From CAYPQL01 sp964412905 (GTDB taxonomy: Bacteria > Patescibacteriota > Minisyncoccia > JAHIHE01 > JAGLIN01), in NCBI GenBank assembly GCA_964412905.1, contig CAYPQL010000024.1, positions 1-22,762 of the forward strand: a stretch of DNA of 22,762 bases, in the 5' to 3' direction. This document shows positions 7,026 to 14,640 of this stretch, one piece after another. Below the pieces are notes generated by a model. It searched no databases and was not told the DNA's origin. It worked only from the letters and a program-made list of their open reading frames with translations. Made by a program: the position numbers and the translations under genes. Numbering within the stretch: position 1 is the stretch's first letter; each line of letters starts with the position of its first letter.

Positions 7026-8249
7026 CTATTCATATCTCAGCGCCTCAATCGGACTCAGCTGGGAGGCTTTTTTTGCAGGATAATAACCAAAAACAATTCC
7101 AATCAAAGCTGACACGCCGAATGCCAAGAAGACAGAAGACAGAGAAACAGCTGTTGCGACTCCCGCAAACTGGCTCATCGCAAACGACACCAGCCAGCCG
7201 ATAAAAACCCCCAGAATTCCGCCAACAAAAGTCAGAATAATCGCCTCAGTTAAAAATTGTATGTTAATGTCTCCTCTTGTTGCGCCGACTGATTTTCGAA
7301 GGCCGATCTCTCGCGTTCTTTCGGTTACATTTGTAAGCATCATATTCATAATGCCGATTCCGCCGACCAGCAATGAAATTGCCGCGACAGAACCCAGAAG
7401 CATTGTAAAAGTATTTGTCACGGCCGAGGCGGCAGAAACAATATCTGTCTGATTCATAACCGTGAAATCAGCCATCAAAGGATCGGAAATATTATGGCGG
7501 ACTAATAATAAATTCGCGACTTCTTCTTGCAGAAATGACATTGATTTTTCATCAACCGCTTGAATGCTGATGCTGCTTACCCGCTCGCTTCCTGCTAAAA
7601 ATTTCTGCGCCGTTGAAATAGGAATGAAAATCATATCATCTTGATTTGTAAATCCCGACCCTCCCTTGGTTTTTGTCACTCCAATAACCTTAAAATCAAT
7701 GCGGTTAATTCTAACTGATTGTCCAATTGGTTCCGCATCTTCACCAAAAAGATCAATAGCGGTTGTCGGACCAAGCACTGCCACCTTTGAAAGACTAATC
7801 AAATTTTGCTCACTTATAAAATCTCCATTTTCAAGCTCTACATTTCTAACATTCAAATAGGACGGAGATGCGCCGATAACCGAGGTGTTAGTGTTCGTTC
7901 CTTTGGCAGTAATTTGATAACGGCCAGAAAGTTCTGGTGAGATATCTTTGACAAATTCAAGCTCATCTCTGATTGCATTCGCATCATCAAGAGTCAATGT
8001 CTGCGCAGATCCTCGTCCTTGATTCGCTCCGGCTCCAACATTTCTTTGAGCGCCAGGACTCACAGTGATTAAATTTGATCCCAAAGATTGAATGCTTGAT
8101 TCAATTGTGCTTTGCGAGCCCTGTCCGATGGCAATCATCGCGATAACCGAGCCCACTCCTATTATAATTCCCAAGATTGTCAATCCTGAACGAGCCTTGT
8201 TGGACATTAAGGCAAAATATGTTTCTTCAAAAAGATCTCCGATTCTCAT
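7026..8249 (-). CDS. MacB/FtsX-type ABC transporter permease
   Basis: The 407-residue protein has the MacB permease layout: one transmembrane helix near the N-terminus (about 23-43, LTILGIIIGVGSVIAMIAIG), a large extracytoplasmic domain (about 50-280), and three C-terminal helices. Signature segments are SNKARSGLTILGIIIG, ERTREIGLRKSVGATRGDI, and YYPAKKASQLSPIEALRYE at the end. Its start overlaps the end of the ATPase gene by four bases (ATGA type), so the two are translationally coupled. Such mechanotransmission transporters do not pump through the membrane but drive adaptors or periplasmic events. Without an outer membrane the closest functional comparison is the Bacillus YknXYZ system. The Ser/Ala/Gly-rich segment near residues 60-85 (SPGAQRNVGAGANQGRGSAQ) is probably a flexible loop. 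Confidence 0.93.
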   Translation of the reverse strand: MRIGDLFEETYFALMSNKARSGLTILGIIIGVGSVIAMIAIGQGSQSTIESSIQSLGSNLITVSPGAQRNVGAGANQGRGSAQTLTLDDANAIRDELEFVKDISPELSGRYQITAKGTNTNTSVIGASPSYLNVRNVELENGDFISEQNLISLSKVAVLGPTTAIDLFGEDAEPIGQSVRINRIDFKVIGVTKTKGGSGFTNQDDMIFIPISTAQKFLAGSERVSSISIQAVDEKSMSFLQEEVANLLLVRHNISDPLMADFTVMNQTDIVSAASAVTNTFTMLLGSVAAISLLVGGIGIMNMMLTNVTERTREIGLRKSVGATRGDINIQFLTEAIILTFVGGILGVFIGWLVSFAMSQFAGVATAVSLSSVFLAFGVSALIGIVFGYYPAKKASQLSPIEALRYE

Positions 8250-8953
8250 AAAGTTTTTATTATTCTTTTATTTTCATTTTTATAATCTTTGACAATCACG
8301 CCATCTCGAATATGAATTATGCGATCAGCGTGTTCCGCGATTTCCTGTTCGTGCGTAATCAAAACGATGGTATGATGATGTTTTTTGTTCAAATCGTCAA
8401 AAGTTTTCATAACGATTTCTCCAGTTTTCGTATCCAAATTTCCCGTCGGTTCGTCTGCAAGAATCAAAGAAGGATTATTAACTAATGCCCGGGCAATTGC
8501 GACTCTTTGCATTTGACCGCCAGAAAGCTGGTTGGAAAGATTGGAAAAACGCGACTCTTCCAGACCAACACTTTTCAATGCCTTGATGACAATTTCCTCT
8601 CTCTTTTCTTTTTCAATTTTTGTATAAATCAAAGGGAGCATAACATTTCTAATGACAGTGGATCTTTTCAATAAATTAAATGATTGGAAAACAAAACCTA
8701 TTTTGCTTTTTCTAATCTCAGCTAACTCATCATCAGAAAGCTTTGTCACGTCATTGCCGTCTAAAAAATATTCTCCGCTCGTCGGCACATCTAAAGCTCC
8801 GATGATATGCATTAAAGTTGATTTGCCAGATCCAGAAGGTCCCACGATTGCCACAAATTCACCGTCCTCGATTTTCAAAGAAACGCCTTTCAAAACGACG
8901 GTTTCATTGTCTCCGTTTTTATACACTTTTGTTAAATTTTTACACTCAATCAT
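8246..8953 (-). CDS. MacB/LolD-type ABC transporter ATP-binding protein
   Basis: 235 residues with every ABC ATPase motif: Walker A GPSGSGKST (38-46), Q-loop FVFQ (Q90), signature LSGGQMQR (143-150), Walker B LILADEPTGNLD (163-174) and H-loop LITHE (H201). The signature-to-Walker B region matches the MacB/LolD/FtsE group, which pairs with permeases like the one encoded next to it. It sits 10 bp downstream of the adaptor gene and overlaps the permease gene by four bases, giving an adaptor-ATPase-permease operon. It would hydrolyse ATP on the cytoplasmic face and drive conformational change of the permease dimer. The lysine-rich C-terminal tail is the only unusual part. Confidence 0.96.
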   Translation of the reverse strand: MIECKNLTKVYKNGDNETVVLKGVSLKIEDGEFVAIVGPSGSGKSTLMHIIGALDVPTSGEYFLDGNDVTKLSDDELAEIRKSKIGFVFQSFNLLKRSTVIRNVMLPLIYTKIEKEKREEIVIKALKSVGLEESRFSNLSNQLSGGQMQRVAIARALVNNPSLILADEPTGNLDTKTGEIVMKTFDDLNKKHHHTIVLITHEQEIAEHADRIIHIRDGVIVKDYKNENKRIIKTL

Positions 8954-8963
8954 AATGATTATG

Positions 8964-11057
8964 TTATCGCATATTTCTCATATTATTTACATTAGCGCCC
9001 GATCCGGGAACTTGAAACAAGCTTTGCCCTTGCTGAGTTTGGATTTGATTTGCAGTTGTGGCTGTAGCTGGATTTATCTTTTTTGTAATAATTATATCCC
9101 CTTCATTCAGGCCGCTGACAATTTCCGTATTAGTGTCATCAAAAAGCCCTGTTTGGATTTGAATTTGTTTAAGAGGAGATTTCAAAACAATTCCATTTTT
9201 GTTTTCACTTAGCGCTAAATCGATTTTCTCATCTGGCATTTCAATATATTGATTTGTTCCTGAAGTTTTTACAGCTGCATTGGCAACCACCAAAACATCA
9301 AGCTTTTTATCTATAATAATTGAAACTGAAATGCTCATCCCCGGCTTTATCCTTTCGTCTTGCGTGTCAAAAATAATTTTGACATCATAAGTGACGACTC
9401 CCTGAGAAACATTTCCAATCACATCAATTTCCGCAACCTCGCCTGTAATTTCAAAGTTTTCAATCGAATCAAATTTAACAATCGCTTTCTGACCTTTCTT
9501 TAATTTTGAAACATCAACTTCATTCAAAGTTATCTCTGCTATTTTTTGTTTCGTAATCAAAGTTGCCAAAGAAGAGCTAGATGAAACAGAATCTCCTTTT
9601 TTTATGTCCGCCACCGCCACGATCGCGTCGTAGGGAGCATAGATGTTATGATTGGCGACATCTTCTTTAGCTTGTGAAAGCGCGTCTTGCTTTTGCGCCA
9701 CAACATTTCTTTTTGTTCTAATATCCAAACTGTCCGCGCCTGCTTTCAAAGTTTCTAGCGCCAATTCTTTTTCTTTTACCAAAATTTGCGCCGCATTAAT
9801 GTCGCTTTGTTCCGGATTTTTCAATTTTTCAAGAGCTTTTTCCTCCTCTTCTACAGCTCTTTCAAAGGACGCCAGATCAAGCGGCTGTTCCTGTTCTAAA
9901 TTATTTATATTGTCCTGAGCCGTTATAATGCTTTTTTTACCGTCATTAATATTTGCAGTAGCCGAGAGGGCGCTTGATAAATTACTATTGATTTTTGAAG
10001 TGTAAGATTTTAAATCTGTTTGATAATTTGTCACTTGCGTAAAAATTTTTAAATCTCTTTGCGATCTATAATCAACCCAATAATCAAGCATATTGATTTC
10101 ACTTTTAACAGTATCTGATATCGCTCGCAAAGTTTCCAGAGTTTCATCAGTAAGCTCTTCAATCACAACTTTTTCTGAATATCTGTTAGTATTTTTATAA
10201 TTAATTAAGTTAGCGTCAAATCTTTCTCTGGCAAGCTTATAATCATTTTCCGCGCTAGTGATAAATACTTCCAGCTTATCTCGATCATTATATCCGATAT
10301 TATTCAGTAAAGCGCTTTTGTTCCAAGTAAGATTTCCGGAAGTAATATCGCTTTCTGAAATTTCTTCACTATAGAGAACGTCGCTTAATGCAGTTATAGT
10401 TGTCGGTATTTCTAAAAATATATCAGAAATCGTATTAAATGAATCTTCATAAGTTTTTTCTAATTCATCCTCAGAACTTTGTTTTGATTCTAGCGCGTTA
10501 TTATATGCTGTCGTTTGGCTGTTTTTTAATTTTAGAAGGCTGTCTTGAGCTGAAATTAAAGTAGTTTGTGCCTGATATAAATCTTCTTCATTCGGATTGA
10601 TTAGAGTTTCTAGTTTTGTTTTTGCCGTTAAAAGATCGTTTTCCGCTCGAAAAAGATCAATTTCTTCCGCTGGCGATATCAATTTACTAAGATCAATTTT
10701 GGCAGTTTCTAAAGCAATTTCGGCGTCTCGCACAGCTTTCTTGGCATTACTATCATCAATCTTGGCGATTAAATCGCCCTCTTTAACTTCCTGTCCGACA
10801 GCTAAATTAATTTCAATAATATCTCCCGACACTTTTGGTTTTATATCAATTTGGTTTAAAACCGCTACTTGTCCGCTTCCTGAAATTGTAGAAACAACTG
10901 AACCTTTTTGAACTGTGGCGGTTGTATATTTAATCTCGCCCTCCTTATTATTCATTTTTCCATACGCATAATATCCGACAGCAAGAAGAATTATTAATGA
11001 TATACCACAAAAAACTTTATGTTTTTTTATAAAGTTTAAATTAAACATTTTTTTCAT
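8964..11057 (-). CDS. MacA/HlyD-type adaptor with an unusually long coiled-coil region
   Basis: 697 residues; MacA-type adaptors are usually about 350-450. One membrane helix (about 14-31) is followed by the first half of the lipoyl domain (about 44-102: KPKVSGDIIEINLAVGQEVKEGDLIAKIDD), then about 360 residues dominated by Ala/Glu/Lys heptad-like helices (about 103-470), the second lipoyl half (NIYAPYDAIVAVADIKKGDSV, 471-491), beta-barrel and membrane-proximal domains (about 505-660), and a Gln/Asn-rich tail. The helical part includes duplicated SPAEEIDL.., NPNEEDL.. and NPEQSDI.. segments that look like repeated hairpin starts, and a middle part rich in Tyr/Asn/Ser. It is followed 10 bp later by the ATPase gene. 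In a cell without an outer membrane the long stalk may cross the cell wall or reach a surface layer; this is inference. There is no clear Shine-Dalgarno sequence. Confidence 0.9.
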   Translation of the reverse strand: MKKMFNLNFIKKHKVFCGISLIILLAVGYYAYGKMNNKEGEIKYTTATVQKGSVVSTISGSGQVAVLNQIDIKPKVSGDIIEINLAVGQEVKEGDLIAKIDDSNAKKAVRDAEIALETAKIDLSKLISPAEEIDLFRAENDLLTAKTKLETLINPNEEDLYQAQTTLISAQDSLLKLKNSQTTAYNNALESKQSSEDELEKTYEDSFNTISDIFLEIPTTITALSDVLYSEEISESDITSGNLTWNKSALLNNIGYNDRDKLEVFITSAENDYKLARERFDANLINYKNTNRYSEKVVIEELTDETLETLRAISDTVKSEINMLDYWVDYRSQRDLKIFTQVTNYQTDLKSYTSKINSNLSSALSATANINDGKKSIITAQDNINNLEQEQPLDLASFERAVEEEEKALEKLKNPEQSDINAAQILVKEKELALETLKAGADSLDIRTKRNVVAQKQDALSQAKEDVANHNIYAPYDAIVAVADIKKGDSVSSSSSLATLITKQKIAEITLNEVDVSKLKKGQKAIVKFDSIENFEITGEVAEIDVIGNVSQGVVTYDVKIIFDTQDERIKPGMSISVSIIIDKKLDVLVVANAAVKTSGTNQYIEMPDEKIDLALSENKNGIVLKSPLKQIQIQTGLFDDTNTEIVSGLNEGDIIITKKINPATATTANQIQTQQGQSLFQVPGSGANVNNMRNMR

Positions 11058-11148
11058 TTTTTTATGGATTAATTTTTCAGCAAGAAGTAAAGCGCAAACA
11101 ATATTTCAAAATTCTTTAATAATAAATTAAATAAAGAAATTACAAGAC

Positions 11149-11184
11149 CTTTGTTCCGCAAAGGAGGTTGGATGCGGAACAAAG
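11149..11184 (-). promoter_or_regulatory. 11-bp hairpin whose loop resembles the 16S rRNA 3' tail (anti-Shine-Dalgarno)
   Basis: CTTTGTTCCGC (11149-11159) and GCGGAACAAAG (11174-11184) are perfect inverse copies around a 14-nt loop. In the transcript of the exporter operon the loop reads ATCCAACCTCCTTT. No T run follows on either strand, so it is not a normal terminator. It lies in the 194-bp gap between the small exported protein gene and the adaptor gene. The loop could bind a Shine-Dalgarno sequence or act as a processing or regulatory stem; the function is not shown. Confidence 0.6.
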
Positions 11185-11251
11185 AGTCCCATAATTCCTT
11201 AAAAAACTTTGTTAATGATAAATTATTTGAAGTATTTTTAAGGCCGTTAAT

Positions 11252-11707
11252 TTAGTATCTGCCATGCCTGCTGTCCATCATAAAACCGCCCATCATTCCA
11301 TGCTTCCGTCCGCCATTAACTATTTTCTCTTCCATAACCTTCAAACGAGCATCCGCCTGCTCTTGAGTGATTATACCTTTATCAACCAAGGTTTGCAATT
11401 GCGTTTTCATATCTTCCTCTCTCGCTTGTTTCATTTTTTCTTGAAGCTGTTCGCTCGTAATATTCTCCGCCACCGCTATTTCTTTGAAACTTTTTCCTTC
11501 CGCCCAATAATCTTTTATTTTATTCACATCAATGCCGAGCATTTCCGATTGATGCTCAAACATCGTTTGCTGTCCCTCTGCAAATTTCTCCGGATCAAAG
11601 CTACCGCCTAGCCAGCCGAATCCGCCATGAGCGGAAGCAAGGCTTATTCCCGCCAGACCCGCAAAACCGATTACAGCTAGTGATGATAATAATATTTTTT
11701 TCTTCAT
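11252..11707 (-). CDS. exported small helical protein with Met/His-rich tail (DUF2680-like)
   Basis: 151 residues. A clean signal peptide (MKKKILLSSLAVIGFAGLAG, then ISLASA) has a likely cut after ASA at 26. The mature protein starts HGGFGWLGG, then has helices with a YWAEGKSFKEIAVAENITSEQLQEK-like pattern (67-91) and a GIITQEQADARLKVMEEK segment (111-128) typical of DUF2680/YckD-like proteins. It ends in a short KHGMMGGFMMDSRHGRY-type tail rich in Met and His (135-151). Overall shape (small, helical, exported, helix starts of the type ITQEQAD) resembles stress chaperones such as Spy/CpxP in style only. It lies between the sigma/anti-sigma pair, from which it is separated by a terminator, and the exporter genes. 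Metal binding by the tail is an inference. Confidence 0.8.
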   Translation of the reverse strand: MKKKILLSSLAVIGFAGLAGISLASAHGGFGWLGGSFDPEKFAEGQQTMFEHQSEMLGIDVNKIKDYWAEGKSFKEIAVAENITSEQLQEKMKQAREEDMKTQLQTLVDKGIITQEQADARLKVMEEKIVNGGRKHGMMGGFMMDSRHGRY

Positions 11708-11818
11708 ATAAAATGCTGTTATTGATTAATTACGCTTTATCTTGTTAGTTAATAATTAAGCTGTTATCGACCTTTTCTAATATATAATACAGCGCCAATC
11801 TGTTTTTTATTTCAAAAT

Positions 11819-11847
11819 AAAAACCCTTAACATAAGAAAGGGTTTTT
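11819..11847 (-). terminator. intrinsic terminator after the sigma/anti-sigma genes (bidirectional form)
   Basis: AAAAACCCTT (11819-11828) and AAGGGTTTTT (11838-11847) form a perfect 10-bp stem with a 9-nt loop. On the minus strand it is followed by ATTTT, on the plus strand by ATTTTTTT. It lies just after the anti-sigma stop at 11865 and separates the regulator pair from the effector genes, which therefore should have their own promoter in 11708-11818. Confidence 0.85.
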
Positions 11848-11864
11848 ATTTTTTTATAAGATAA

Positions 11865-12749
11865 TCATTCATCCTCTCCACAATCATCAAAACATTTTTC
11901 GAGAGATTTGTTTATTTCGACACAATCGTCATCCAGACATTCTTTATCCTCACCATTATAAGGCAAAAGTTTTATTTTTACCGGCATAGAGTTTAAACTA
12001 TCCGCGTCTATCTTAAATCTTCTTTGAATTCCTCTCTTAATCATTGGCATTTTTTCTTCATCGACAATTCGTATTCTGCGCGCCACGAAAACATCTCCTT
12101 TTCTTTCGCCAATAACCATAATAAACTGTTCTATCATAAATTGCTGGCCGTTTAAAGCTTCTAGATTTCCAGTATCAACATTTTGCGCTCTAATCGGAGT
12201 TTCTATGATTAAATAATTTTCGCCGATCTCGGATATTTTTCCAGCCACTCCGCTGTTTCTCGCCTCTATTCCTCTTCTCAAAAATGGTTTGAAAATATGA
12301 CCCGGAGACAAATCGCTAAACGCCTGCTCTTCTATTTTTTCTGAGATCTCTGTGCAGGCCAACACTCCTCCTATTGCTACAACAAACATGATTAAGCTCG
12401 CCACAAAATATCTGAAAGGTTTTTTGTATGAAAAATCGGCTTTAGCTAGAAGATAATCAGCCAAAAATATTAATAATATAAAAGCAATAACCAATAAATA
12501 TGGGAATGATTCTAGAAAAGCGTATATTCCATCGCTTCCAAAACTTAGATATTTTAAATTGTCAGTTGTTTTAAGATAGAAAAAAATTAAATTAAAAAAT
12601 AACGCAGCCAAAACAATACTAAGCGTAAAAACGCTTCCCAGCCCAAATTTTTCCGCCAGAAAAAAATATTTTGAGCGCGTCTTAACTTGCCCGTTTTTGA
12701 TCTTGGACATTATCTTATCTTCTAATTTTAGAGTTGTTTTGTCGTTCAT
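11865..12749 (-). CDS. three-helix membrane protein, probable anti-sigma factor with Cys4 acidic tail
   Basis: 294 residues: a cytoplasmic basic N-terminus of about 37 residues with the KIKNGQVKTRSKYFF pattern, three membrane helices (about 38-59, 82-102, 113-132), then an outer domain. Residues about 166-228 form a small beta domain (GKISEIGENYLIIETP ... MVIGERKGDVFVARRIRIV) like DUF5666. The last 24 residues are acidic with four cysteines (C271, C276, C286, C290). Its start overlaps the sigma gene end by four bases, the standard arrangement for an ECF sigma/anti-sigma pair. It lacks the zinc HxxxCxxC anti-sigma motif, so sigma binding through the basic N-terminus is inferred. With N-in topology, the Cys tail faces outside, where it could sense metal or redox state. 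It may also be only a partner of unknown function. Confidence 0.72.
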   Translation of the reverse strand: MNDKTTLKLEDKIMSKIKNGQVKTRSKYFFLAEKFGLGSVFTLSIVLAALFFNLIFFYLKTTDNLKYLSFGSDGIYAFLESFPYLLVIAFILLIFLADYLLAKADFSYKKPFRYFVASLIMFVVAIGGVLACTEISEKIEEQAFSDLSPGHIFKPFLRRGIEARNSGVAGKISEIGENYLIIETPIRAQNVDTGNLEALNGQQFMIEQFIMVIGERKGDVFVARRIRIVDEEKMPMIKRGIQRRFKIDADSLNSMPVKIKLLPYNGEDKECLDDDCVEINKSLEKCFDDCGEDE

Positions 12750-13300
12750 ATGCTTTCTTTTTCTAATTTCTCTTTAATCATTTTTTTGCCCCTAGAAATT
12801 AAAGTTCCAACTGTGCTTATTGGAACACGCAATATATCGCTAATTTCTTCATAGGATTTTTGTTCAAAATAAAATAAGATGAGCGGTTCTCTATATTTAA
12901 GCTTGATGCTTTCCAAATATTTGCCTATTTCTTTCTTTAGAAAAACTTTATCAATATGGCCGTTAATATCTATCTTTTCATCCACTATCTTATATTCAAC
13001 TTCATCCATGGAAATTTGTATTTTGGAATTTTTTTTGAGATAATTCACAGCTTCATTATGGGCGATTCTGTATATCCAAGAAGAAAATTTTTTCTTTGTG
13101 TTGAAACTATAAAGATTTTTATATGCCTTAATAAAAACATCCTGAAGAATGTCTTCAAGCTCGTCAATGTTGCAAATAAATTTACGAAGATAATGAGAAA
13201 GTTTAGTTTGATATCGTTTAATAATTTCGCCGTATAGTTCCCGATCTTTTTCTCTTATTATCTTGATAAGTTGTTCATCAGACAATTCAGGCGATTTCAT
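12746..13300 (-). CDS. ECF-type RNA polymerase sigma factor
   Basis: 184 residues with the two ECF domains and no region 1 or 3. Region 2 spans about 25-90 (DELEDILQDVFIKAYKNLYSF, with core-binding and -10 recognition, then WIYRIAHNEAVNYLKK). Region 4 spans about 128-178 (REPLILFYFEQKSYEEISDILRVPISTVGTLISRGKKMIKEKL), a helix-turn-helix for -35 recognition. A charged linker of about 35 residues joins them. It is cotranscribed with the overlapping anti-sigma candidate and lies upstream of an exporter cluster on the same strand. A pair of direct repeats occupies its upstream region, as expected for a regulated or self-regulated gene. The inducing signal is unknown. Confidence 0.95.
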   Translation of the reverse strand: MKSPELSDEQLIKIIREKDRELYGEIIKRYQTKLSHYLRKFICNIDELEDILQDVFIKAYKNLYSFNTKKKFSSWIYRIAHNEAVNYLKKNSKIQISMDEVEYKIVDEKIDINGHIDKVFLKKEIGKYLESIKLKYREPLILFYFEQKSYEEISDILRVPISTVGTLISRGKKMIKEKLEKESI

Positions 13301-13369
13301 AATTGCGTTTATGCATTTATAACACCACTACTTTTAATACAATTTAGATTTTGAATTTATTTCAAAGTT

Positions 13370-13425
13370 ATCTTAAATTACAAAATGCGACAAAAGATAG
13401 CATCTATTAATTCCAAAAATGCGAC
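13370..13425 (-). promoter_or_regulatory. direct-repeat pair upstream of the ECF sigma gene (operator or ECF promoter elements)
   Basis: On the minus strand GTCGCATTTTTGGAATTAAT (13425-13406) is repeated as GTCGCATTTTGTAATTTAAG (13391-13372), with a period of 34 bp, about three helical turns. GGAATT, 17 bp, then GTCGCA spans the two copies and resembles an ECF-style -35/-10 pair (GGAA..., GTC). Alternatively TTGAAA-17-TTGTAT farther down could be a sigma-70 promoter. I favour a regulatory site, type undecided. Confidence 0.5.
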
Positions 13426-13434
13426 GGCTTAATC

Positions 13435-14574
13435 CTATCCTCCTTGATAAACAAACTGATAAACAATGCCTAAAAGATATATTAAAATTACAAAAGATGA
13501 CAGCAGTAAAGGAATTTTTATTTCAAAAGACGGTTTTGTGTCTCCCTTTTTTTTCGCCGCGTAAAATAAGATGACCACGAGAATTCCGGTGAGTCCTCCC
13601 GCCACGCTTCCCGCAAAACTGACGACAGTTATAAAATTGCGCAGGCCAAGGGCAAAAATAATGAATGGAACAAAGCAAGCAAGCGCCCATGATTTTTTCT
13701 CGCTTATGCCGTAATCATACCAGAATATTTCTTTCAAATTAATTCCTATTATCAAATACGAAGTTATAATGGCGATGATTCCGAAAACGAGGCCAAGCGT
13801 CACGACTCCGTCTCCAATAGCGATATTCAATCCGGACAAAGCGTCGCTTGTCGTGTTCTGCCCCGTGACCCCGACAACCACCGCCATAAACAATAAATAT
13901 ATGACAATCGGAATTGAAGTGCCCCAGACTATGGCGCTTTTTATTCTCTTTTGTTTCTTTCTGATAATGTGTTCAAACTCGGGAATCACGGAAAGAGCTC
14001 CCATGGAAAAAAGGATTACGCCGAAAGGAAAAAAGGATTGGGAAATGTCATAAGTTAATAAATTATTAACATCAACAAAATAGATTCCTTTAAACATAAT
14101 TCCAAATATAGCCGCGAAAAGCAGGATAACCATCGCCAACTCTATGACATTGATAAGTTTTAATCCGGCGTAAATTCCGGCAGTGACGAAAACAAAAACA
14201 ATTGAACTGTAAAAAAATTCATCGCCCCCGAATGCTTTGGAAAATATGGAATTCAAAAATATTCCTCCAATAATTATATAGGCCAGCATACTGGAATATA
14301 GAGAAAAAAGAGCTATGAACATAGATATTGTTTTTCCCGATTTGCCGATATATTTTTGGCAGTAAAGGACTATTCTGCCCTTTTTCTTCGTCCGAAGCGT
14401 CACCTCCGCAAACATAAGATTGGTGATAATGGTAATTGCGCCAAGAACCGCGAGAAGCGCCGCGGCCGGAATAAAACCGGATTTCGCGGCGGCATAAGGA
14501 AGCCCGAAAATTCCCGCGCCGATCGTCGCCCCCACCAAAGCGGAAACGGCATAAATGTAATTTTTGTCAGGCAT
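13435..14574 (-). CDS. APC-superfamily amino acid permease (aromatic/hydroxy amino acid type)
   Basis: 379 residues with about eleven hydrophobic segments spread over the whole length. The first helix carries GATIGAGIFGLPYAAAKSG (15-33), the Gly-rich substrate-site motif of the APC fold, in the form seen in the hydroxy/aromatic amino acid permease (HAAAP) group. FPFGVILFSMGALSVIPEF and the following basic loop (RKKQKRIKSA) match helix 6 and its cytoplasmic loop. It should be a cation-coupled importer, useful in an organism with little amino acid biosynthesis; the exact substrate cannot be read from the sequence. It stands alone between the ECF module and the second REP/MITE copy. Length is slightly short of the usual 400. 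Confidence 0.85.
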   Translation of the reverse strand: MPDKNYIYAVSALVGATIGAGIFGLPYAAAKSGFIPAAALLAVLGAITIITNLMFAEVTLRTKKKGRIVLYCQKYIGKSGKTISMFIALFSLYSSMLAYIIIGGIFLNSIFSKAFGGDEFFYSSIVFVFVTAGIYAGLKLINVIELAMVILLFAAIFGIMFKGIYFVDVNNLLTYDISQSFFPFGVILFSMGALSVIPEFEHIIRKKQKRIKSAIVWGTSIPIVIYLLFMAVVVGVTGQNTTSDALSGLNIAIGDGVVTLGLVFGIIAIITSYLIIGINLKEIFWYDYGISEKKSWALACFVPFIIFALGLRNFITVVSFAGSVAGGLTGILVVILFYAAKKKGDTKPSFEIKIPLLLSSFVILIYLLGIVYQFVYQGG

Positions 14575-14577
14575 GTA

Positions 14578-14640
14578 ATAAATTTAAAATGGAAATATCA
14601 AAAATCAAAATGACAATTTAAAATGCAAAAATTATTGTAA
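14578..14640. repeat. AT-rich inverted repeat, left arm
   Basis: ATCAAAATGACAATTTAAAA-type sequence here is matched in inverse orientation, with small gaps, by 14820-14889. The two arms enclose the second REP/MITE copy. The arms directly flank the permease start and the methyltransferase stop. The 315-bp gap 14575-14889 holds only these repeats and the element. Confidence 0.6.

Noticed and set aside
11172..11255. 27-codon plus-strand frame with AAGGAGG four bases upstream of ATG
   Set aside because: The ribosome-like site is the complement of the hairpin loop, the frame ends inside an opposite gene, and the peptide has no family features.
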